DNA of 64,000 bases, from positions 1 through 64,000 of the forward strand of contig DUUM01000179.1 of NCBI GenBank assembly GCA_012841565.1, written 5' to 3'. Position numbers and translations under genes: made by a program. The stretch's first letter is position 1. Each line of letters starts with the position of its first letter. This DNA comes from Candidatus Epulonipiscium sp. Its GTDB lineage: Bacteria > Bacillota_A > Clostridia > Lachnospirales > Cellulosilyticaceae. This document shows positions 56,610 to 64,000 of the stretch, piece by piece. Under the pieces are notes generated by a model, which was not told where the DNA came from, did not search any database, and saw nothing but the letters and a program-made list of their open reading frames with translations.

Positions 56610-57107
56610 TTAGTTCATCTTGAGTTCTTTGTTTCCTCGTTCTAATGCTGTGATGCCTGTTCTAATAACTTCTTTAAGGCCATAAGGTTCTAACATATTA
56701 ATGAGGGCTGTTAGTTTATCTTGGTCACCTGTCGCTTCAACCATCAGTGATTCACTATCCACATCAATAATTCTTGCCCTAAAGATATTGGCTATTTCTA
56801 TAATTTCTGCCCTACTATCTTTATCTGTTCTTACCTTTATAAGGGCTAGTTCTCGGTAAACTGCTGTTGTATTTTGTAACTCTATAATTTTTATTACATC
56901 TATAAGCTTGTTGAGTTGCTTTTTAATTTGCTCTAGTGTTTGAGCACTTTCTTCTACTACAATTGTCATACGAGATATACTTGGATTTTCTGTTTCTCCG
57001 ACAGATAAACTATGAATATTGTAACCTCTACGACTAAATAAACCAGATATTCTGCTGAGTACGCCTGCTTGGTTTTCTACTAGTACAGATAGTACGTGTT
57101 TTTTCAT
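56610..57107 (-). CDS. ilvN: Acetolactate synthase small subunit
   Basis: Regulatory subunit of acetolactate synthase, 165 residues from an ATG at 57107 behind AAGGGG. VLVENQAGVLSRISGLFSRR is the ACT domain that binds valine, and the C-terminal half is the second conserved domain (EATGDQDKLTALINMLEPYG). It follows ilvB by 35 bp. Confidence 0.95.
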   Translation of the reverse strand: MKKHVLSVLVENQAGVLSRISGLFSRRGYNIHSLSVGETENPSISRMTIVVEESAQTLEQIKKQLNKLIDVIKIIELQNTTAVYRELALIKVRTDKDSRAEIIEIANIFRARIIDVDSESLMVEATGDQDKLTALINMLEPYGLKEVIRTGITALERGNKELKMN

Positions 57108-57142
57108 CTTAGCACCCCTTTTTTTGTAATGTATATTTTCTT

Positions 57143-58750
57143 CTATAATGTACACTCTCTTGGATCAACAATACATTCTATTAAAAATGGACCATCGTAA
57201 TTTACCGCTTGTTTTAGTATTGCAAGCATCTCATCTGGGTTACTAATTCTGGCTGTTTCTATGCCGTAGGCCCTTGATATCATGGCAAAGTCTGGGTTGC
57301 AGTTTAAATCTACACCGTACTCTTTGTTGTAGTTTTTGTATTGCATCTCATGTACCATTCCAAGTTTTGTATTGTTAAATAATATGATAATTGGCTTTAA
57401 ACCTTCTTGCATCATTGTGGCTAGCTCACCAAAACACATTTGGAGCCCACCATCTCCCATAACAGATACAACTGTACGCTCTTTATCTGCCATGCAAACG
57501 CCTATACTAGCGGGCAGTGCGTAGCCCATGGTTCCCAGTCCGCCTGATGTTAAAAACTGCCTGGTTCCTTTGATTTCTATATGCCTTCCAGCCCACATTT
57601 GATTTTGTCCAACGTCACCTACTACTATAGCATCATCTGGAAGTAGTTTTGATAATTCTTGTATCATTAATTTGGGGTTAATCGCATTTTCATATATGTG
57701 CTCTTCTGGTATTGTTGGGTGTTTATCCTTCATTCCATCAACCCAGTCTTTTGTATCTAATTCGTTTGCAAGTTCTACCATTTGTTTTAAGATGTTTTTG
57801 GCATCGCCTACAAGTGGGATGTTTGCATGGGTGTTTTTTCCGATTTCAGCTGGATCTACATCGATATGAATGATTTCAACCTCTTCACTAAAAGTATTGG
57901 CTGGTATAATACTTCTATCTGAAACTCTTGCCCCAATAAATACAACTGTGTCTGCTTTATTTAACGTGTCATTGCCTAAAGGAAACCCATGACTTCCAAT
58001 CATTCCAAGATTATAGGGATGTTTTGTAGGAACGACTCCGAGTCCCATTAATGTATGAACTGCAGGTATTTTTGTTTTTTCAATAAATTCTATGAGTTCT
58101 TTTTCAGCATGTGCGATTTTCACACCACCGCCTACACAAATTAATGGTCTTTTACTTTTTTCTAGTGATTTAATAGCTCTTTTTATTTGACCTACATGAC
58201 CTTCTTTAGTTGGTTTGTAGCCTCTAATATCTACTTCATTATTGGTGTAATCAATTTGCTGCGCAAAAACATCTGCTGGTATATCAATTAAAACAGGCCC
58301 TGGTCTGCCTGTTCTTGCAATATGAAAAGCTTCTTTTATGATTTTTGATATTTGAGTGCCGTCTTTTACGAGATAACTGTGTTTAACAAACGGCTCTGTT
58401 GCACCAGTAATATCGACTTCTTGAAATACGTCTTTACCTATTAGATCTGATCTTACCTGCCCTGTAATAACAACTAAAGGAATAGAATCCATGTATGCAG
58501 TAGCAATTCCTGTTATGATGTTGGTTGCACCTGGACCTGAAGTTACGACACAGACACCAACCTCCCCCTTAACTCTGGCGTATCCGTTTGCACTATGGCC
58601 AGCTGCTTGCTCATGGCGTACGAGTACATGGTGAATACCTGACGTTCTTAATGCTTCATATAATGGCATAATTGCTGCCCCTGGATACCCAAACACAGTT
58701 GTTACATTCTCTTCCTTAAAACCGCGAATAATCGCATCTGCTACTCTCAT
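57143..58750 (-). CDS. ilvB: Acetolactate synthase large subunit (T-box-controlled copy)
   Basis: Catalytic subunit, 535 residues. HEQAAGHSANGYARVKGEVG includes the catalytic Glu region, and GDGGLQMCFGELATMMQEG the ThDP/Mg motif. AAGGAGG precedes the ATG. It is first in ilvB-ilvN-ilvC-leuA and lies 75 bp below the T-box terminator, so it is made only when charged tRNA is scarce. Being next to ilvN, this is the likely valine-regulated enzyme. Confidence 0.95.
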   Translation of the reverse strand: MRVADAIIRGFKEENVTTVFGYPGAAIMPLYEALRTSGIHHVLVRHEQAAGHSANGYARVKGEVGVCVVTSGPGATNIITGIATAYMDSIPLVVITGQVRSDLIGKDVFQEVDITGATEPFVKHSYLVKDGTQISKIIKEAFHIARTGRPGPVLIDIPADVFAQQIDYTNNEVDIRGYKPTKEGHVGQIKRAIKSLEKSKRPLICVGGGVKIAHAEKELIEFIEKTKIPAVHTLMGLGVVPTKHPYNLGMIGSHGFPLGNDTLNKADTVVFIGARVSDRSIIPANTFSEEVEIIHIDVDPAEIGKNTHANIPLVGDAKNILKQMVELANELDTKDWVDGMKDKHPTIPEEHIYENAINPKLMIQELSKLLPDDAIVVGDVGQNQMWAGRHIEIKGTRQFLTSGGLGTMGYALPASIGVCMADKERTVVSVMGDGGLQMCFGELATMMQEGLKPIIILFNNTKLGMVHEMQYKNYNKEYGVDLNCNPDFAMISRAYGIETARISNPDEMLAILKQAVNYDGPFLIECIVDPRECTL

Positions 58751-58825
58751 TACAAAGACCTCCTTTTTATATATTATCTTTCTATTTCATATGTTAATTT
58801 TTACATATTCTGACATTTTTGTATA

Positions 58826-59075
58826 CAAAAAATCCCCATCCCTGCAATTGGGACGAGGACAAAAGCCACGCGTTACCACCCATATTGACTATTTTTTGTA
58901 AAAATAGCCCACTTATTAGGTTCAAATAAACCCCTGTCTGTAACGGGACATACCGGATAACACTTACTAATTTCAGCGTTTCTGCTCGGGAGAGAGTAAC
59001 ATTTTGCTGCGAGGCCGATTCACACCACCACCGACTCTCTGAACTCGCTTTTGCAAATTGTATGGCTCCGTCATT
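58826..59075 (-). promoter_or_regulatory. T-box riboswitch, probable valine (GUU) specifier
   Basis: Leader on the minus strand. GGGTGGTAACGCG (within 58866-58882) is the T-box antiterminator sequence; a terminator hairpin with GTCCTCGTCCC and GGGATGGGGA plus a T-run follows at 58826-58861. Stem I is recognisable: GCGAG pairs with CTCGC, with AGAGAG and an apical GGTGG loop between. The specifier loop reads AATGTTACTC. By the usual spacing (codon, then A, then CTC) the codon is GUU at 58998-59000, valine. A UUA leucine reading is the main alternative. UGGU in the bulge matches an ACCA tRNA end. Confidence 0.85.
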
Positions 59076-59104
59076 GCATTTGTCAGAAAATTAAACTTGC
59101 ACTT

Positions 59105-59133
59105 ATTGTAGCAATTGTTGTTTATAATGTCAA
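59105..59133 (-). promoter_or_regulatory. Promoter of the T-box-ilvBNC-leuA operon
   Basis: TTGACA (59128-59133) and TACAAT (59105-59110) on the minus strand are 17 bp apart, about 30 bp before stem I. Confidence 0.8.
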
Positions 59134-59198
59134 TCGTTTTTTACAATTTCCTTTAAATATCTTAAAATCATATGGTCAAACCATTAAGATTATTATAC

Positions 59199-59230
59199 AA
59201 AAAACCACGCTAATGATTAGCATGGTTTTT
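59199..59230 (-). terminator. Terminator of the ferredoxin gene
   Basis: AAAACCATGCTAAT and its near-complement with one mismatch, followed by a T-run on the minus strand, ten bases past the stop. Confidence 0.8.
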
Positions 59231-59239
59231 CATTGGTTA

Positions 59240-59413
59240 TTATTCTGCTGGATTTGGAGCAGCTACAGGACATACGTCTGCACATGCGCCACACTCGATA
59301 CATTCGTCTGCATCAATTACATATATGCTATCGCCTTCAGTAATACAGCTTGTTGGACATTCTGGTTCACATGCGCCACAGCTAATACAATCATCATTTA
59401 TTAAATATGCCAT
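59240..59413 (-). CDS. 2[4Fe-4S] ferredoxin
   Basis: A small ferredoxin of 57 residues, read directly from the minus strand between 59413 and the TAA at 59240. Two clusters are bound by CISCGACEPECP and CIECGACADVCP, each with the CxxCxxCxxxCP spacing. The length is normal for clostridial ferredoxin. GGAGGTG lies eight bases before the ATG, and a terminator follows, so it is a single-gene unit. It would carry low-potential electrons for pyruvate:ferredoxin oxidoreductase, hydrogenase or similar. Confidence 0.95.
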   Translation of the reverse strand: MAYLINDDCISCGACEPECPTSCITEGDSIYVIDADECIECGACADVCPVAAPNPAE

Positions 59414-59520
59414 CTTTAAACACCTCCGTAAATGGGATAGTTAAGTTTCTTAACAATCCTTATTATATGTACTAGATTTATAATACTACTTATGGGAGGG
59501 GTATGTCAAGACTAACGGGC

Positions 59521-59697
59521 GGGGACGGTTAACAATAAATCTGGTGACGGTTAACAATAATTAGTGGGTGCTGCCGCCGCATTTGGTTGGCTCATGGTAT
59601 CCAGACTCGTCTCTCTTGGCTTTCGCCAAAGGAGACTCCCTAGGATACCATGAGCCAACCATTGCGGGGGAGCTGCTGATTATTGTTAAACGTCCCC
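59521..59697. repeat. REP arms of the GTTAACCGTCCCC family enclosing another palindrome
   Basis: GGGGACGGTTAACAATAA (59521-59538) and GGTGACGGTTAACAATAATT (59543-59562) face ATTATTGTTAAACGTCCCC (59679-59697). The arms enclose the GCCGCATTTGGTTGG element at 59576-59667, giving a nested palindrome. Confidence 0.85.
59576..59667. repeat. GCCGCATTTGGTTGG palindrome, copy A
   Basis: Arms GGTTGGCTCATGGTATCC and GGATACCATGAGCCAACC are perfect 18-bp inverted copies, around a 40-base centre that itself folds (TTGGCTTTCGCCAA). The ends are GCCGCATTT and ATTGCG. Confidence 0.85.
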
Positions 59698-59743
59698 TGG
59701 ATCATTGGAGCCTGTAGGCGCAGGCCCTAGGATTCTTGTTCTT

Positions 59744-59832
59744 GTTAATTGTCCCTACTCGTTGTTGAAAAGTCTATCATACTCAGGCCTATCCCCTCTA
59801 ATTGTTTAATTGTTTTATTGTTAACCGTCCCC
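59744..59832. repeat. Two further REP-like arms
   Basis: GTTAATTGTCCC (59744-59755) and GTTAACCGTCCCC (59820-59832) in the same orientation, the second followed by a duplicated CTTTCGTCCCC-like segment. The arrangement copies that at 38638-38691. Confidence 0.7.
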
Positions 59833-59865
59833 TCTTTCGTCCCCTCTTTCCGCCATGATGACAGC

Positions 59866-59894
59866 AAAAAACCTAACCGACGGGGTTAGGTTTT
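59866..59894 (-). terminator. Probable terminator of topB, displaced by a repeat
   Basis: AAAACCTAACC and GGTTAGGTTTTTT form a stem and T-run on the minus strand, 116 bp past the topB stop. Palindrome copy B lies between gene and terminator. Confidence 0.7.
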
Positions 59895-59916
59895 GGGTTC
59901 TTACAAGAGATTATTC

Positions 59917-60012
59917 GCAATGGTTGGGTGATGATATCCTAGCGAGCATCCTCTGGCTTACTAGCCAGGAGAGGCGAGAGAGGATATCATGGCCCAACCA
60001 AATGCGGCATCA
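59917..60012. repeat. GCCGCATTTGGTTGG palindrome, copy B (inverted relative to A)
   Basis: Read on the minus strand it begins TGATGCCGCATTTGGTTGG, contains CATGATATCC and TAGGATATCAT, and ends CCAACCATTGCG, the same plan as copy A. The middle differs but keeps an inner stem (CTGGC, TAGTAA, GCCAG). It begins exactly at the topB stop codon. Confidence 0.8.
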
Positions 60013-62178
60013 CTCCCGAGTTAGGTTTTTAAGTTCCAAATAAGGTTTATCTTTTTTGATGACGATATCAGCCTTAGCCTTTTCGCTAGTTTGAGGCTGG
60101 ATTATGTCCGCCTTGATTATTTGGCCATCTTTTAGAAGCTGAGTGATCATAGCTTTGGTTATTTGGGGAATGTTGTATTTATCTAGTTCATTTTTCCAAA
60201 TGGTAAATTTGCAGTTTTGGCGCCACTCACTGCAGTAGAAGGCTTTGGTGTTTTCTAGGATATCACCTTGTTGGCAAAGGGGACATTTACCAAAGGACTT
60301 GGCACCCCCACCGCCTCCTTTACCTTTGAATTTGGGTTTATCTTGTTCAAACTGAATATCTTTTCGGGTGGCTTTGGCTGCGTCTATTAGGTAGACCACG
60401 TATCTTTGGATGCTACCCATAAATCTTTGTGGATCCATTGTTCCTTTTGCAATAGAGGTTAGGCCTTTTTCCCATTTTCCGGTCATTTCTGGGGACTGGA
60501 TTTCTGGCGGTAAGACTTCTATAATCTTTATTCCTTTTTCTGTTGGAATGACTTGTTTTCCTTTTCGCTCTATATAACCTACTTGAAGAAGTCTTTCTAT
60601 AATAGCTGCCCTGGTTGCTGGGGTTCCTAGCCCTCCATCTTTCATTTGCTCTTTTAGTTCTTCGTCTTCAACAAAGCGACCGGCGTTTTCCATTGCCGAT
60701 AATAAAGTTCCTTCTGTGTATGCACGGGGCGGGCTTGTCTTTTTAGCGAGGACCTCAGTTTCTTTAACTTCTACTGGGTCTCCCTTTTTTATATCTGGAA
60801 GGGTTTGTTCTTCTTCATTTTCACTCTTCTTTTTAGCATTCTTACTTGCACTTGAAGTGTTACTTGAAACGTAAAATTGCATCCAGCCTAAGGTATCAAT
60901 TACTTTACCCTTTGCAATTAGGTTTTCTCCTTCAACTGTTGCAATAACTGTTGTTTGGGTATAGACATAATGAGGATAAAAAACGGCAATAAACCTTTTC
61001 AGAATAAGATTAAAGATCTTTTGCTCATCTGCTCCTAGGCGGCTAACGTTGGTAAAACGGTCTGTGGGAATAATCGCATGGTGATCTGTTACTTTTGCGC
61101 CGTTTATAATTCTCTTGGTAATAGGAAGCTCCGGCTTATCTAATATTGGCTGAATCAATCTTTCATAATCCCCTGTGCAGTATACTTTGAGGGTTTTCTT
61201 TAGTAAATCAACCATATCTTCACTTAAATAACGGCTATCTGTTCTTGGGTAGGTTATTGCTTTATGGCGCTCATATAAAGCCTGGGCAATGGTTAAGGTT
61301 TTCTTAGCTGGAAAACTGTAGAACTTATTGGCATCCCTTTGGAGCTCTGTTAAATCGTATAATAAAGGGGGCGCTTCTCTTTTTTGTTTACTTTCTATAT
61401 CCGTTACGAGGCCCGTTTTTCCTGTGATTTTTTCTACGATATCATCAGCTTGTTCTTTTTTACTAATTTTGGTTTCATTGTTTTCTAAATCAATCCATTT
61501 CGCACCAAAATTAGTTAAAGTAGCCATCACTTCAAAGTACTCATCTGGTACAAATGCATCAATTTCTTTTTGCCGATTAACAATGATAGCAAGGGTTGGT
61601 GTTTGGACACGGCCCACGGATAAAAGTGTGCCGTATTGAATGGTAAAGGCTCTTGTGGCATTCATACCTACCAGCCAATCAGCTTCTGAGCGGCATTTAG
61701 CTGATTCGTATAGGTTATCATACTCTTCACCGGGTCTTAGGTTCTCAAAGCCCTTTTTAATAGCCTGGTCTGTCATACTAGAGATCCATAGACGCTCTAT
61801 TTTCTTTTTGCACTTTGCATGTTCATATATATATCTAAAAATAAGTTCCCCTTCTCGCCCACTATCGGTTGCACATATAATGCTATCCACTTCTTTATCT
61901 AGCATTAACTTTTTAATGATTTGATATTGAGGTTTTGTTTTGGGCATTGGTTTTATTTTCATTTCGGCAGGCAAAATAGGCAGAGTTGTAAGGCTCCACC
62001 TCTTATACTTGGGGTCATATTCTTCAGGATCAAGAAGTGTAATTAAGTGCCCAACGGCCCATGTCACAATATGCTTATCCCCTATTAAACAGCCATCTCC
62101 TTTGGTTTTTGCGCCTAAAACTTTAGCAATATCCCTTGCAACAGATGGTTTTTCCGCAACGATTAATTTTTTTCCCAT
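60010..62178 (-). CDS. topB: DNA topoisomerase III
   Basis: Type IA topoisomerase of 722 residues. The TOPRIM domain is N-terminal (LIVAEKPSVARDIAKVLG, and CATDSGREGELIF with the acidic residues). The catalytic Tyr is in AITYPRTDSRYLS. A C-terminal zinc motif (CPLCQQGD and CSEWRQNC) follows a Gly/Lys linker. It relaxes negative supercoils and resolves single-strand crossings; the TopB-type proteins of Firmicutes are often on integrative elements, but the flanks here look chromosomal. The upstream site (AGTGAGTG) is weak. The stop codon touches a palindromic repeat. Confidence 0.93.
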   Translation of the reverse strand: MGKKLIVAEKPSVARDIAKVLGAKTKGDGCLIGDKHIVTWAVGHLITLLDPEEYDPKYKRWSLTTLPILPAEMKIKPMPKTKPQYQIIKKLMLDKEVDSIICATDSGREGELIFRYIYEHAKCKKKIERLWISSMTDQAIKKGFENLRPGEEYDNLYESAKCRSEADWLVGMNATRAFTIQYGTLLSVGRVQTPTLAIIVNRQKEIDAFVPDEYFEVMATLTNFGAKWIDLENNETKISKKEQADDIVEKITGKTGLVTDIESKQKREAPPLLYDLTELQRDANKFYSFPAKKTLTIAQALYERHKAITYPRTDSRYLSEDMVDLLKKTLKVYCTGDYERLIQPILDKPELPITKRIINGAKVTDHHAIIPTDRFTNVSRLGADEQKIFNLILKRFIAVFYPHYVYTQTTVIATVEGENLIAKGKVIDTLGWMQFYVSSNTSSASKNAKKKSENEEEQTLPDIKKGDPVEVKETEVLAKKTSPPRAYTEGTLLSAMENAGRFVEDEELKEQMKDGGLGTPATRAAIIERLLQVGYIERKGKQVIPTEKGIKIIEVLPPEIQSPEMTGKWEKGLTSIAKGTMDPQRFMGSIQRYVVYLIDAAKATRKDIQFEQDKPKFKGKGGGGGAKSFGKCPLCQQGDILENTKAFYCSEWRQNCKFTIWKNELDKYNIPQITKAMITQLLKDGQIIKADIIQPQTSEKAKADIVIKKDKPYLELKNLTRE

Positions 62179-62245
62179 TTCTATTCACTCACTTTTCACA
62201 TCTTTAGTCTATTTGGATTCATTCTCTTATCTATAGTATAACATT

Positions 62246-62689
62246 TTATTCCGGTAATTTTGGTAATAAAATTTCTTTCGCTGTTTTTTTTGAAAACATT
62301 TTGTATCTTTGGTTGACTTCTGGGTACTGCCTTGTAAAAAGAATAAACTTTTCAATGGTTTCTAAGCTAGAGACGCTTAAATATTGCTGCATTGCTTCTA
62401 ATTCGCTCTGGAAATTCTCTTTAATCTCTAAAAACTCTAGAAATTCCTTAAGAAGCGCATTTCTTGCAGTTAAGTAATTACCCATTTTTTCACCTTTTGG
62501 GGTTAGCTCTATGGGCTTATAGGGAGAGTATACTAAGTATTTTTGGTAATGAAGCCTTTGTATTGCCTGCACTACCCTAGATAAGGGTACTTTTAAATCT
62601 TGTGCTATTTCTAGGCTTTTTACCTCTCCTTTTTCTAGTTGCATTCTACAGATGATTTCCAAGTAATCCTCTAAACTAGATGATAGCAT
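62246..62689 (-). CDS. DtxR/MntR-like metal-dependent regulator
   Basis: 147 residues from an ATG at 62689 (GGTGAA six bases upstream). SSSLEDYLEIICRMQLEKGE is the typical start of MntR/DtxR proteins; SLEIAQDLKVPLSRVVQAIQ is the DNA-binding helix pair, and LTPKGEKMGNYL closes the wing. The second half is helical and has no His at all, so the usual metal-binding His/Cys/Glu set is not obvious. It may therefore sense something else. It is divergent from degV, sharing a 170-bp intergenic region with a palindrome. Confidence 0.78.
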   Translation of the reverse strand: MLSSSLEDYLEIICRMQLEKGEVKSLEIAQDLKVPLSRVVQAIQRLHYQKYLVYSPYKPIELTPKGEKMGNYLTARNALLKEFLEFLEIKENFQSELEAMQQYLSVSSLETIEKFILFTRQYPEVNQRYKMFSKKTAKEILLPKLPE

Positions 62690-62782
62690 GTTTTTCACCA
62701 CTTTCTTAGGGTCGCTACACTACTATATGATTACTCAGCCCATTTTATTCTTTATACCGTGAGCACCTAAGGCCATTATTGA

Positions 62783-62836
62783 TTGACAAGCATATACGTG
62801 GCATATTACAATGATAATGACGTTAAATATAACGTC
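62783..62836 (+). promoter_or_regulatory. degV promoter with operator-like palindrome
   Basis: TTGACA (62783-62788) and TACAAT (62807-62812) are 18 bp apart. GACGTTA, AATA, TAACGTC (62819-62836) is a perfect 7-bp-arm inverted repeat at the expected start of transcription. The divergent DtxR-like protein is a candidate binder. Confidence 0.65.
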
Positions 62837-62861
62837 CGCGAACTCGATAAGGAGGCATTGA

Positions 62862-63743
62862 ATGTCAACAATAGTACTCTTTAGTGATAGTTCTTGTGAT
62901 ATCCCTGAACATTTTATGCAAAAATATGATGTAAAATTAATTCCTTATTATGTTTCTTTTGATGCGGAAACATATGTCAAAGAAATTGAGGAGTTATCTA
63001 TATCTGATTTTTATGCAAAAATGAGAGAATCACGGATTTTCCCAAAAACTTCTTTGCCGTCTATCAATGACTACATAGAAGCATTTACACCTTATTTAAA
63101 ACAAGATCTTCCAATCATCTGCGTGTGCCTATCTTCACATTTTAGTGGCTCGTATAATGCCGCTGTAAATGCACGGACTATTTTATTAGAACATTATCCT
63201 AACGCACAAATCGCAATTATTAATTCTTTGAACGCAACTGGAGGGCAATACCTTTTAGTTGAACAAGTGGCACACATGATTGCGGATGATCTTGATTTTA
63301 ACACGGTTGTAGAAATTGCTAAGAGATTACGTGAAACTGCTCGTATTTTCTTTTATGTAGACACCCTTGATTATCTTGAAAAAGGTGGGCGCATTGGTAA
63401 AGCCGCTGCCCTTTTAGGCACTGTCCTAAATGTAAAACCTGTCCTTTTTCTAGAAGACGGCCAACTTTTCCCTTGTAATAAAATGAGGGGAAAAAAACGT
63501 GCAATCCAAAAAATCGTGGAGCTTACGAATGATTACACGGTCCTAGACGGATTGGATGATTATAGCTTTGCACTGTGTCATGGTGATTGTCCAAAAGATA
63601 GTCAACTCTTGGCAGCTGCATTTGAATCCATTATGGGCGTGGCCCCGCCTGAACCCTTTAATATTATTGGTGTAACAATCGGGGTTAACACTGGGCCTGA
63701 TGCTCAAGGCATTGCATGTATTAAAAAATATGACAGATTATAG
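62862..63743 (+). CDS. DegV family fatty-acid-binding protein
   Basis: 293 residues, full length. DSSCDIPEHFMQKYDV, PKTSLPSINDY and LSSHFSGSYNAAVNA are DegV signatures; the Ser and Thr residues of the latter two hold the fatty-acid carboxylate. FFYVDTLDYLEKGGRIGKAA opens the second domain. Family role: FakB-like binding protein presenting fatty acids to the FakA kinase for phospholipid synthesis; many Firmicutes have several. AAGGAGG precedes the ATG. Confidence 0.92.
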   Translation: MSTIVLFSDSSCDIPEHFMQKYDVKLIPYYVSFDAETYVKEIEELSISDFYAKMRESRIFPKTSLPSINDYIEAFTPYLKQDLPIICVCLSSHFSGSYNAAVNARTILLEHYPNAQIAIINSLNATGGQYLLVEQVAHMIADDLDFNTVVEIAKRLRETARIFFYVDTLDYLEKGGRIGKAAALLGTVLNVKPVLFLEDGQLFPCNKMRGKKRAIQKIVELTNDYTVLDGLDDYSFALCHGDCPKDSQLLAAAFESIMGVAPPEPFNIIGVTIGVNTGPDAQGIACIKKYDRL

Positions 63744-63747
63744 TCAT

Positions 63748-63780
63748 AAAAAAAGGGTAGGCTTAGCCTAACCTTTTTTA
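63748..63780. terminator. Bidirectional terminator after degV
   Basis: AAAGGGTAGGC and GCCTAACCTTT pair around TTA with A and T runs on both sides; it serves degV and the opposing reductase gene. Confidence 0.85.
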
Positions 63781-63806
63781 TTTTAGTTTTTTTATCTTTA
63801 TTAGAT

Positions 63807-64000
63807 TTATTTGGTTACTTTAATACCCATCTTATGCAAGTAACTTACTGCCTGTAAGGCTGCTACTACACCTTCACCTACTGCTTTAGATACTTGGTAT
63901 GGCCGCCCCGTACAATCTCCTGCCGCATAAATGCCTGGCATATTTGTTTCCATTTGTCTACTCACTTTAATGGAATTCTTTTCTAGCTCTAGTCCACCTA
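63807..64000 (-). CDS. Thioredoxin reductase-like flavoprotein, C-terminal part (5' end off window)
   Basis: The last 64 codons of a minus-strand gene that begins beyond the right edge. NMPGIYAAGDCTGRPYQVSK is the C-terminal FAD motif of TrxB-like reductases, followed by AVGEGVVAALQAVSYL. It could be TrxB or a ferredoxin/NADP reductase-like relative; the CxxC and NADPH parts are not visible. Confidence 0.85.
   Translation of the reverse strand, partial: GGLELEKNSIKVSRQMETNMPGIYAAGDCTGRPYQVSKAVGEGVVAALQAVSYLHKMGIKVTK

Noticed and set aside
57107..57155. Longer IlvN start overlapping ilvB
   Set aside because: The upstream start has no ribosome-binding site, whereas AAGGGG lies before the ATG at 57107.
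60010..62178. Integrative-element origin because of topB
   Set aside because: No relaxase, integrase or conjugation genes are nearby; the neighbours are chromosomal.

Overview
The window is AT-rich DNA from a spore-forming, low-GC Firmicute of class Clostridia. The spoIIAA-spoIIAB-sigF operon, a 2[4Fe-4S] ferredoxin, a hydrogenase-like sensor, an iscR-iscS-iscU-mnmA cluster and a T-box leader all fit an anaerobic endospore former. An affiliation near Lachnospirales/Cellulosilyticum relatives is only a guess from gene style. Most genes lie on the minus strand. No rRNA, tRNA or CRISPR was seen.

Layout. 1-6.1 kb: a cell-surface polysaccharide operon (rfbA-rfbD-rfbB, a TagG/Wzm-type permease, a TagH/Wzt-type ATPase, a methyltransferase running off the edge). 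6.2-8.8 kb: two nucleotidyltransferase/HEPN pairs (MntA/HepT type) facing away from each other, with a coiled-coil gene and a 115-bp palindrome between them. 8.9-12.1 kb: glycerol/dihydroxyacetone genes gldA-dhaK-dhaL and a decayed AraC regulator. 12.2-20.8 kb: purine operon purL-purE-purF-purM-purN/D, with a sigma-A promoter and a PurBox pair; purN and purD are one reading frame, and the glutaminase domain of PurL looks inactivated. 20.8-25.9 kb: sporulation operon, TPR protein, folC and an ArsR regulator. 25.9-31.1 kb: valS, a membrane coiled-coil protein and an S1-domain protein. 31.2-34.3 kb: a three-gene putative hydrogen/redox signalling unit (2Fe-2S protein, [FeFe]-hydrogenase-like PAS sensor, PP2C phosphatase). 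34.5-38.6 kb: Na/Pi cotransporter, a REP-type tyrosine transposase with its palindromes, and mnmA. 38.7-41.0 kb: isc genes. 41.1-41.8 kb: a gene broken by two frameshifts. 42.0-47.1 kb: a divergent locus resembling the flavin-based extracellular electron transfer (EET) locus of Listeria: NDH-2 with a DoxX-like membrane tail on one side, and ApbE, NusG_II protein, Gx-transporter protein and polyprenyl synthetase on the other. 47.2-49.3 kb: gene fossil, DUF2225 protein, ADP-ribosylglycohydrolase. 49.3-59.1 kb: branched-chain amino acid genes in two transcription units, ilvB-ilvN-ilvC-leuA behind a T-box (specifier probably GUU, valine) and leuB-ilvD-ilvB behind a separate promoter. 59.2-64 kb: ferredoxin, an intergenic region crowded with REP-like palindromes, topoisomerase III, a DtxR-like regulator, degV and a truncated thioredoxin-reductase-like gene.

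The most interesting items are the EET-like locus, the hydrogenase-sensor/phosphatase operon, the degenerate PurL glutaminase with the purN/D fusion, and the RAYT transposase with at least three families of palindromic intergenic repeats. Statements about family consensus come from memory; no searches were run.
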